A stretch of DNA of 64,000 nt from Methylobacterium sp. Leaf125 (GTDB lineage: Bacteria; Pseudomonadota; Alphaproteobacteria; Rhizobiales; Beijerinckiaceae): NCBI RefSeq assembly GCF_001423085.1, contig NZ_LMNU01000012.1:194698-258697 (forward strand). Direction: 5' to 3'. This document shows positions 57,420 to 64,000 of this stretch, in pieces. Under the pieces are notes generated by a model. That model was not told the DNA's origin. It searched no databases and was given only the letters and a program-made list of their open reading frames with translations. Every line of letters begins with the position of its first letter. Positions within the stretch are counted from its first letter, which is position 1. Position numbers and translations under genes: made by a program.

Positions 57420-58646
57420 ATGGCGAAGCGCGCATTGAAGGAGGCCGTTCCGCCAGAGCTACTGACCCCATGGCGCAGCGAAGCCCGGGCGACGCTTCAG
57501 GCCGAAGCGCGCGCCTTCGCCCGGGACGTTGTGATGCCGCTGGCGGACGAACTCGATCCGCAGAAGGCGGAGATGCCCCGCAGCCTCATCGATCGGATGG
57601 CTGCCAAGGGCTGGTTCGGCATCACCATCCCGGCCGAGCAGGGCGGCCTCGGCCTCGGCGTGTTCGAGTACTGCCTCGTCTCGGAGGAACTCGCCCGGGC
57701 CTGGCTCTCGGTGGGCAGCATCCTGGCGCGGGGTCAGGGTCTCGGCACCCAGACCCTCGATCCGGAGCGGCGGAAGGCTCTTCTCGAAAAGTCGGCGAAG
57801 GGACAATGGATCGGCGGAATCGCGCTCTCGGAGCCCACTGCCGGCTCCGACCTCGCCGGCGTGCAGACCCGGGCGGTGCGCGAGGGCGACACCTGGGTGC
57901 TGACGGGAACCAAGCGCTGGGCGGGCTTCGCCAAGGCCGCGGATTTCGTCGAGGTCTTGGCCCGGACCCGCGATCCGGAGCCGGGTGAACCGCGCTCGGC
58001 CGGGCTCGAACCCTTCCTCGTGGTCAAGGATCCAGGAACCTTCCCGCCGGGCATGACAGGCCGGGTCATCGACAAGATCGGCTATCACGGATTCCTGACC
58101 TTCGAGCTCGCGCTCGACGGCGTACGGGTGCCGGAGAGCGATCGCCTGACCGGGCTCTACGGCGACCAGGGCGCGGATGCGGATTCCGGCGGCTTCGCCT
58201 CGGTCCAACGGGGCCTCAACATCGCACGGGTGCATACGGCTGCACGCGCGGTCGGGGTCGCCCGGGCCGCCCTCGAGGATTGCCAGGCCTACCTGCAGGA
58301 ACGTGAGCAATTCGGCCACCCGATCGGCGACTTTCAGGCCCTGCGCTTCGCCTTGGCCGACATGGCGGCCGATGTCGCCCAGGCCCGCGCCTTCTGGAAC
58401 CAGGTGGCCCATCTCCTCGACGCGGGCGAACCCGCGGAGAGCGAGTCGGCCATGGTTAAACTCGTCGCCACCGAGATGGCGGTGCGGGTGACGAACCAGG
58501 CGATGCAGTTGCACGGCGGCAACGGCTACACCACCGAGCGGCGGGTGGAGCGCTACTGGCGCGACGCACGCCTGACCACGATCTTCGAGGGAACGAGCGA
58601 GATCCAGCGTCGGATCATCAGCGACCGGATGTTGCCGAAACCCTGA
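57420..58646 (+). CDS. Acyl-CoA dehydrogenase
   Basis: ATG at 57420 (MAKRALKEAVPPELLTPWRS), with GGGAGG close upstream, gives 408 residues. Three-domain ACAD features: GWFGITIPAEQGGLGLGVFE, IGGIALSEPTAGSDLAGVQT, KDPGTFPPGMTGRVIDKIGYHG, and the C-terminal ERRVERYWRDARLTTIFEGTSEIQRRIISDRML, whose Glu-containing FEGTSEIQ is typical of catalytic-base-type ACADs. FAD-dependent. Chain length or branched substrate is unresolved. No beta-oxidation partners are adjacent. Confidence 0.9.
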   Translation: MAKRALKEAVPPELLTPWRSEARATLQAEARAFARDVVMPLADELDPQKAEMPRSLIDRMAAKGWFGITIPAEQGGLGLGVFEYCLVSEELARAWLSVGSILARGQGLGTQTLDPERRKALLEKSAKGQWIGGIALSEPTAGSDLAGVQTRAVREGDTWVLTGTKRWAGFAKAADFVEVLARTRDPEPGEPRSAGLEPFLVVKDPGTFPPGMTGRVIDKIGYHGFLTFELALDGVRVPESDRLTGLYGDQGADADSGGFASVQRGLNIARVHTAARAVGVARAALEDCQAYLQEREQFGHPIGDFQALRFALADMAADVAQARAFWNQVAHLLDAGEPAESESAMVKLVATEMAVRVTNQAMQLHGGNGYTTERRVERYWRDARLTTIFEGTSEIQRRIISDRMLPKP

Positions 58647-58662
58647 GGGGTGCCGGTGGTCC

Positions 58663-61089
58663 TCAACGCCCGCCCATGACCACCCGAAGCTTGTCGGCGA
58701 GATCCTCACGGCGGTAAGGCTTGCTCAGGAGCGGCAGGTCGACGGGGACGCCCTGTTCGCCCAGCGCGGAGCCGGTATAGCCCGAGGCAAGCAGCACCCG
58801 CAGACCGGTGCGCAGAGCCCGGGCATGGGTCGCGAGTTCGACGCCGTTCATCCCCCCTGGCATCACCACGTCGGAGAACAGGATGTCGATGCGCTCCGGC
58901 CCCTTCAGGCGTTGCAGCGCCTCGGCCGCATGGGTGGCGGTGAGGGTCCGATAGCCGAGCTCCGACAGGCTCTCGACGGCCATTTCCAGCACCGCGGCCT
59001 CGTCCTCCACCACGAGGACGACCTCACCCTCCGCGGCCCGACGCAGGGGCAGGAGCACGTCCGCCCGGGCGGCCTGGACCATGGGCTCGGCCGAGCGCGG
59101 AAGATCGATGGTGATGGTGGTGCCCTGGCCCGGCGCGCTCGCGACCCGGACCTGACCGCCGCCCTGGCGCGCGAAGCCGTAGACTTGACTCAGGCCGAGA
59201 CCGGTGCCCTTGCCGACATCCTTGGTGGTGAAGAACGGCTCGAATGCTCGGGCGACCGTCGCCGCATCCATGCCGAGGCCGGTGTCGCTGACCGAGACGC
59301 GGACGTAATCGCCGGGTGTCAGATCGGGCCAGGCCGCCCGGCGCTCCGGCGTGAGGGACAGGTTTTCGGTCCGGATCGTCAGGGTTCCGCCATTCGGCAT
59401 CGCATCGCGGGCATTGACCGCAAGGTTCAGGATGGCGCTCTCGAATTGACCGGGATCGAGGCGAACGGGATCCAGGGCCGCGTCGAGGTCGAGGACGATG
59501 CCGACGGTCTCGCCCACCGCGCGCTGCAGCAGGCCCTGGAAGTCCTTGAGGAGGTGATTGGGATTGACGGTCTCGGGCCGCAGGACCTGCCGGCGCGAGA
59601 AGGACAGGAGCTTTTCCGTGACCTCAGCACCGCGCCGGGCCGCCGTCATCGCCGAGGTGGCCAGGCGCTCGACCCGCTGCGCATTGTCAGGCCGGCGTAC
59701 GATCATGTCGAGGTTTCCGACGATGACCGTGAGAAGATTGTTGAAGTCGTGGGCGACGCCACCCGTGAGCTGGCCGATCGCTTCCATCTTCTGCGCTTGG
59801 CTGAGCCGCTGCTCGGCCTCGCGCCGATCGGTGGTATCGATCACCACGCCGGCCATGCTGGTGGGGCTCCCATCCGGGTCCCGATAGAGTCTGCCGCGCA
59901 CGTCGATCCAACGCTCGGCCCCGTCCCCGGCCCGGGTGATCCGGCACTGGAAACAGAGGGTGTTCTCGTCCTGCGCCCGGGCCATGGCGGCTTCCGCGAC
60001 AGCCCGGTCGTCGACGACCACATGCTCCAGGAAGTCGGCGAGGCCCCAGCGCGGAAGCAGGCTGTCGTAGCCGAAGATGCGGTCGTGCCGCAGCGTGCGA
60101 ACGGAGGTTCCGGTCTGAAGGTCGAGGGTCCAATTGCCCATATCGGCCGCCTCGAGGGCGATCGTGACGTTGTCGCGCGCGATCTCCAACTCCGTCCGCT
60201 GGCGCTCGCTCTGGATGGCGGCCGCCTCCGCGGCGCCGTACAGGACGTCGACCTCACGCAGGTAGACGGCCAGGACGACGATGCCGGCCGCCAGAGCCTC
60301 CAGCCGCCCGGCGAACCAGCCCACCGTGCCCCGGGCTGCGCCCGGCAGGGTGATGAGGTTGTCGAAAACGAGGAGCAGCAGCGAGACCGCGAGCCAGAGC
60401 TGCAGCACGGTGCGCAGGCGCGTGCGCCAGCACAGCGTCGCGAGGGCCGCCACCGTGAGCAGCACGACGGCCGGACCCACTCCCGACGTGGTCAGCAGCC
60501 AGTAATTGTCGCCCTCGACGCTGCGGGGCAGGTACTCGACATAGGCGATGACGATCCAGCTCAAGGCGCCGACGCCGGCAGCGACGGCGAGGGCCGTCAG
60601 CCAACCGACGACTCCCACGCGGGCGCGCCGCACGAGGCGCGGGCGCTGATCGCCCTCCATGATCGCATAGGGCAGGGCGAAGAGCGGCGGCCCGACATGC
60701 CACAGGGTCCAGAGCCAGGTGGTGGTGCCGGGCGCGGAGCCGACGATCCGTCCCGGTCCGAACAGGCCCGGGAAGCTGAGGAGCTGCACTGCCACGACGA
60801 GCGTCGTGAACAGGCTGCCGGCGGCCAGGACCAGCAGCGGAACCGAACGGGTGCGCCGATACTGCGCGAAGAACAGGTAGGTGGTGACCGCGTAGACCGT
60901 GGTGAGCGCGGCTTGGTAGCTCGGGACGAATCCCGGCATCGCACGCACCGGGTCCGCCACGATGGGCAGGAGGGCGAGCGTCAGGAGGCCGAACGCCGTG
61001 GCGACCGCAACCGCGAAGCGCCTCTGCGAGGGAGTCGTCCCGGCATCCGCCAGGGTCGAGAGGCCTGAAGGGCCAGCGAGTTCCGGCAC
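58663..61089 (-). CDS. Membrane hybrid histidine kinase (MASE-PAS-HisKA-ATPase-REC)
   Basis: 808 residues. The N-terminal ~280 residues carry about eight helices (MASE4-like): FAVAVATAFGLLTLALLPIV, PGFVPSYQAALTTVYAVTTYLFF, and so on. A PAS domain (EAADMGNWTLDLQTGTSVRT) is followed by His[22 protein letters not shown], an ATPase domain (AILNLAVNARDAMPNGG, GTGLGLSQVYGF) and a REC (VLVVEDEAAVLEM, ILFSDVVMPGGMNG). It runs opposite to the acyl-CoA dehydrogenase and ends 17 bases past it. Its partner is unknown. Confidence 0.92.
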   Translation of the reverse strand: MPELAGPSGLSTLADAGTTPSQRRFAVAVATAFGLLTLALLPIVADPVRAMPGFVPSYQAALTTVYAVTTYLFFAQYRRTRSVPLLVLAAGSLFTTLVVAVQLLSFPGLFGPGRIVGSAPGTTTWLWTLWHVGPPLFALPYAIMEGDQRPRLVRRARVGVVGWLTALAVAAGVGALSWIVIAYVEYLPRSVEGDNYWLLTTSGVGPAVVLLTVAALATLCWRTRLRTVLQLWLAVSLLLLVFDNLITLPGAARGTVGWFAGRLEALAAGIVVLAVYLREVDVLYGAAEAAAIQSERQRTELEIARDNVTIALEAADMGNWTLDLQTGTSVRTLRHDRIFGYDSLLPRWGLADFLEHVVVDDRAVAEAAMARAQDENTLCFQCRITRAGDGAERWIDVRGRLYRDPDGSPTSMAGVVIDTTDRREAEQRLSQAQKMEAIGQLTGGVAHDFNNLLTVIVGNLDMIVRRPDNAQRVERLATSAMTAARRGAEVTEKLLSFSRRQVLRPETVNPNHLLKDFQGLLQRAVGETVGIVLDLDAALDPVRLDPGQFESAILNLAVNARDAMPNGGTLTIRTENLSLTPERRAAWPDLTPGDYVRVSVSDTGLGMDAATVARAFEPFFTTKDVGKGTGLGLSQVYGFARQGGGQVRVASAPGQGTTITIDLPRSAEPMVQAARADVLLPLRRAAEGEVVLVVEDEAAVLEMAVESLSELGYRTLTATHAAEALQRLKGPERIDILFSDVVMPGGMNGVELATHARALRTGLRVLLASGYTGSALGEQGVPVDLPLLSKPYRREDLADKLRVVMGGR

Positions 61090-61275
61090 GATGTGGCTCC
61101 CGGCCGCGCGCCGAGGGCGGATCGCCCGGCCGACAGGACCGCCGTCCCGTCTAACACCATCCTGTGCGGGGCGACACGGTTCGTCCGACTTCGAACATCC
61201 CGGTTCTTCGAGATGGCGCGGACCTGTGTCTGCGAAGTCGAACGAGCGCGCCGAGATTGCGTGGTCGCGCGCAGG

Positions 61276-62001
61276 TCAGGCCGGAATCCGCGTTCCATCC
61301 CAGGCGAAGACACGGCCCGTATCCTCGGGACCGAGGCCGTCGAGCACCCGCAGCAGGTGCGCAGCGCTCGTCTCAGGCGTGAACAGACCGAGGGCGTTCG
61401 GGTCGGGGCGAAAGGGTTCAGACAGGGCCGTCGTCACCGTGCCGGGGTGGAGCCCCACGATGATCACGCCCGGGTGGGTGCGTCGCGCCTCGATCGCGAG
61501 GGTACGCAGGATCTGGTTCAGGGCCGCCTTCGACGCGCGGTAGGCGTACCAGCCGCCCAGCCGGTTGTCCTCGATCGAGCCGACCCGCGCCGACAGGGCG
61601 GCGAAGACGCTGCGCCCGGCGCGCGGCATCAGCGGCAGGAAGTGCTTGGCCGCCAGCGCGGGACCGATCGTGTTCACCGCGAACACCGCGCCCATCGCCG
61701 CCGGATCGAGGGTCCGGATCGCCTTCTCGGGGGAGACGCCCGGCCCATGAAGAATCCCCGTGGCGACCAGGACGAGGCCCACCGGACCGTGACGCCCGAC
61801 GTGCTCCGCGGCCGCGCGGATGGAATCCTCATCGGTCAGCTCAATCCGTCCCGACTGCGCGGGCGCGGCCGCGACACCCCCCGATCGCGAGAGGGCGAAG
61901 ACCGATCCGTAGGTCCCCCGCGCCACGAGATCGGCAACGAGGGCTCGACCGATGCCACCGGAGGCGCCGATCACCACGGCGCTGGGCGGCGAAGAAAACA
62001 T
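61276..62001 (-). CDS. Short-chain dehydrogenase/reductase
   Basis: 241 residues. Cofactor motif AVVIGASGGIGRALVADLVA (GxxGGIG), VNTIGPALAAKHFLPLM, and catalytic YAYRASKAALNQILRTLAIE (YxxxK; Ser in ALSARVGS). Resembles the C-factor/CsgA-like SDR group. Substrate unknown. It is followed leftwards by the MASE kinase, 186 bases away. Confidence 0.9.
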   Translation of the reverse strand: MFSSPPSAVVIGASGGIGRALVADLVARGTYGSVFALSRSGGVAAAPAQSGRIELTDEDSIRAAAEHVGRHGPVGLVLVATGILHGPGVSPEKAIRTLDPAAMGAVFAVNTIGPALAAKHFLPLMPRAGRSVFAALSARVGSIEDNRLGGWYAYRASKAALNQILRTLAIEARRTHPGVIIVGLHPGTVTTALSEPFRPDPNALGLFTPETSAAHLLRVLDGLGPEDTGRVFAWDGTRIPA

Positions 62002-62123
62002 GGATGATCCTCGTACGGCCTGCCCCCATTTGGCGGCCCGGGTTCGACGTTAGTGCATCGTCTGTCGCGTGACGATGGCCGGGCGTACGAGCGGCGTTGC
62101 GCGGCTCGGTTCGGTTGGCCAGA

Positions 62124-62518
62124 TCACGTCCCCAGTGCAGGCGGCTGGGCGCCGACCGCTGTGTGCGGGCGGACGGTGTTCAAGTGCCTTCGCCCTTGCT
62201 CGATCACGACGCTGGCCTCCTTAAGGGTGTCGAACACCTCGCCCTTGAGGCTTGCGCCCGTTGTGCGTGCGATCCTCGACGACATCGTCGGACCCGACGT
62301 GGTCGGGCCACTCCGGTCGCGGGCGCACGCACGCGCCGTCGTGCCCCTACTGCAGAGCCAGGGCGATGACGGCCGCGGTCAGGGCGGCCTCGACCTCGAC
62401 CAGCACGGCGCAGGCGCGCTGGGTCGAGGGGTTCTGGCCCAGGACGCGCCAGCGAACCGCTCCGATATGCCATGCTCGGCCACGACGTCATCGACACACG
62501 CGCGGCAGCGAGTCGGGC
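62124..62518 (-). pseudogene. Decayed IS3-family transposase OrfB
   Basis: Fragments in shifting frames match IS3 OrfB in order: LLSPTRCRACVDDVVAEHGI and VLGQNRSTQRA (N-terminal HTH region), then WPDHVGSDDVVEDRTHNGRK (start of the DDE core, W..D.V.DRT..GR), then FDTLKEASVVIEQGRRHLNT and VRPHTAVGAQPPAL, the C-terminus (E..RRHYNT.RPHSSLG-type). Large internal deletions remove most of the catalytic core. Confidence 0.8.
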
Positions 62519-62797
62519 TCAGAAGTTTCCCGAGGCCGCCTCCTTCAAGATTAGTTTCTCCAGTGTCAGGTCGGAGATCGTCCGGCGGAGGCGCTCGTTC
62601 TCGGTCTCCAGAGGCCTCAGCTGCTTGATCTGATCACTCTTCAGGCCGCCATACTCGCAACGCCAACAACAAGACGTGATCTCCGTCACCGCGATGGAGC
62701 GGATTGCTTCAGCGAACCTCGCATCCAGAGAGACCAAACCATCAACCGAGCGCAGCTTGTCAACAATCCCTTCAGCGGGATGCGTCTTCCGATGCAT
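62519..62797 (-). mobile_element. IS3-family OrfA (IS407-type), remnant element
   Basis: ATG at 62797 (MHRKTHPAEGIVDKLRSVDG) gives 92 residues: an HTH region (FAEAIRSIAVTEITSCCWRC), EYGGLKSDQIKQLRPLETEN, and the leucine-zipper tail DLTLEKLILKEAASGNF, standard for IS3/IS407 OrfA. The frame is intact but its OrfB is dead. I cannot define the terminal inverted repeats. The whole element remnant spans at least 62124-62797. Confidence 0.8.
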
Positions 62798-62827
62798 CAC
62801 AACTTCCTCCACATGGCGCGAAGCCAT

Positions 62828-63111
62828 GCCTGAGGGAGGACCACTTTATAGGGTCAGCCCAAAGCCGGTCGTAGAAGACTGGAGCGCGCGCAAGGAACAT
62901 CGCATCGAGATCCTCCATTCGACAACCACGGTCGAAAAAGTCAAACCATCGATCATGAATACCGCAGATCTGTTGGCAATGCGATGTATCAGAAAACACT
63001 CGCACTCGATCAATTTACGATTTAATTAAATTGACGGATCTGAATGTCAGACCGGATACGGACGGTTGCGGCGACCTCGACCATGTGCCCGATGATCGCT
63101 TGCCCGAACCC
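62828..63111. other. AT-richer intergenic tract with an inverted repeat
   Basis: 284 bases between the IS remnant and the luxR-type gene. It is visibly less GC-rich than the rest. CAATTTA (63011-63017) and TAAATTG (63027-63033) form a 7-bp inverted repeat past the luxR stop, perhaps a weak terminator. A 77-codon minus frame (62772-63005) has no recognisable product. Confidence 0.45.
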
Positions 63112-63836
63112 TCAAAGCAGCTCCCTGCGTGTCGCCTTGACGACGGCTTCCGCGACGCTGGCACAGCCGAGCTTGTGTCGCGCACTGCGTAGGTAGAGTT
63201 GCACGGCGCTGATCGACAGAGCGAGTTCCGAGGCGATCTGCTTGACGTGCCGACCTGAGGCGGTGCGTTCGAGGCATTGCGCCTCGCGCCCCGAGAGGGC
63301 CGGACCCTCGATCCGGTATCCCGACAGGTCCACGGCGCGATCGTGAATGAAGTGCCCGAGCAACTGAAAATCCCGCATGTACAGGAGGCGTCGCGATTTC
63401 CAGTCCGCATCGGCGAGGTTCGACGTCACCGTGAACAGGGCACGCTCTCCGGCCGGGCCCCGCACCGGCAGGGTTACGCCCTGACGGCCGACCCCATACG
63501 CATCCGCCTCCCGAAAGAACCGTTGGACCTCGACGGAGGATCGATCCACATCCAACCAGTCCAAAGGCAGGAATTCCTTGCTGCCCGCTCTGACGGTCGG
63601 ATCTAAAGCGAAGTAGTCTCTCTCGACGTACCGGCGCACCCAGTCGTCTTCGTAAGTCAGGATTAAAATAGGCTCAGGGTCATGCCGGATGGGTATCTTC
63701 AAGGCATGATAGGCGATATTCGCCAATCCCGATTCAGCCGTCATCTTTCTCATGATTGCTTTTAGATCAATCACGGATTTGGCAGTTTGTATTTGCCTTA
63801 AAAACTCTTCAAATTTTCCGTTCAGCGGCACGCCCA
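63112..63836 (-). CDS. LuxR-type acyl-homoserine-lactone receptor/regulator
   Basis: About 240 residues. The start is unclear: GTGs at 63836 and 63830 follow a G-rich stretch, and the frame stays open to the window edge. The autoinducer domain keeps the ligand pocket pattern: WVRRYVERDYFALDPTVRAG (W, Y, D-P), LPLDW and GVTLPVRGP. The GerE-type HTH reads LSGREAQCLERTASGRHVKQ, then IASELALSISAVQLYLRSARHKLG. It should bind an acyl-HSL and a lux box. No luxI-type synthase is inside the window; it could lie beyond the right edge. Confidence 0.9.
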
Positions 63837-64000
63837 CCCCCTGGCGTAGACCTGATACTTGCAAATACAACTCTTTCGATAGGAGTATGTACCATTCAGA
63901 CTGCAGGGTGTGTAGGAAAATGTCTCGGATGAGGGACAGCGTCCGGGCCGCCTCGAGGCTAAGGTAGAACGACGAGATCGCCCGTGGCCAAGCCCGAGAG

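Noticed and set aside
58825..61068. 747-codon plus-strand frame
   Set aside because: Antisense of the MASE hybrid kinase, with no recognisable features.
61180..61245. GACTTCG/CGAAGTC pair between the SDR and the MASE kinase as an operator
   Set aside because: Only seven matching bases with a ~40-base gap; likely chance.
62772..63005. 77-codon ORF in the AT-rich tract
   Set aside because: Overlaps OrfA in another frame and no family features are visible; insufficient support.

Overview
The window is high-GC chromosomal DNA from an alphaproteobacterium, most likely a Rhizobiales member of the Methylobacterium/Methylorubrum type. That placement is an inference from the Cpa/Tad pilus locus, a phasin, LOV and phytochrome kinases, HWE/HisKA_2-type signalling and overall base composition. 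No rRNA or marker gene in the window settles it. The window holds about 50 intact protein genes, one tRNA, several decayed genes and one decayed insertion sequence.

Layout. 1-957: 3' part of an OPT-family transporter (minus strand), preceded by a palindromic repeat cluster. 1618-10618 (minus): a complete potassium operon, a 27-aa ORF, kdpF, kdpA, a small membrane ORF, kdpB, kdpC, kdpD, kdpE, then a PtsN-like IIA protein. A 14-bp tandem repeat between kdpD and kdpE forms a chain of seven overlapping five-codon minigenes. 10759-13228: two adjacent Tat-exported amidohydrolases. 13590-14261: a metallophosphatase. 14401-23435 (minus): a Flp/Tad pilus locus (tadC, tadB, cpaF, cpaE, cpaD, cpaC, cpaB, cpaA, flp pilin), with a divergent secretin-N-domain protein at 23849 and a TadD-like lipoprotein apart at 30323. 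24405-26008: a LOV histidine kinase overlapping a single-domain response regulator. 26327-36167: AmpG-like permease, EcsC protein, M17 aminopeptidase, heparinase II/III-like protein, purH and a DUF2252 protein. 36220-42392 (minus): an MHS-type transporter, then acetate genes (actP, yjcH-like DUF485, acs).

42540-47555: a small exported protein, a PAS histidine-kinase-like protein whose phosphoacceptor His is replaced by Gln, a phasin, another small exported protein and an L,D-transpeptidase. 47813-51518 is a decay zone: a frameshifted VOC/PhnB gene, tRNA-Arg(UCU), a TonB-receptor 3' remnant joined to a glpD 3' remnant, an intact glpK and a dead glpF. 51640-61089: an NmrA-like protein, a bacteriophytochrome-REC-hybrid kinase operon, an acyl-CoA dehydrogenase and a MASE-type hybrid kinase. 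61276-63836: an SDR enzyme, an IS3-family remnant and a LuxR-type acyl-homoserine-lactone receptor near the right edge.

How parts work together. Kdp imports K+ under KdpDE control, possibly tuned by the co-transcribed IIA protein. The Cpa/Tad genes build Flp pili. ActP, the DUF485 protein and Acs import and activate acetate. Two separate light-sensing kinase modules (blue and red/far-red) suggest photic control of behaviour or envelope, but their outputs are not visible here. Glycerol use from this locus appears broken.
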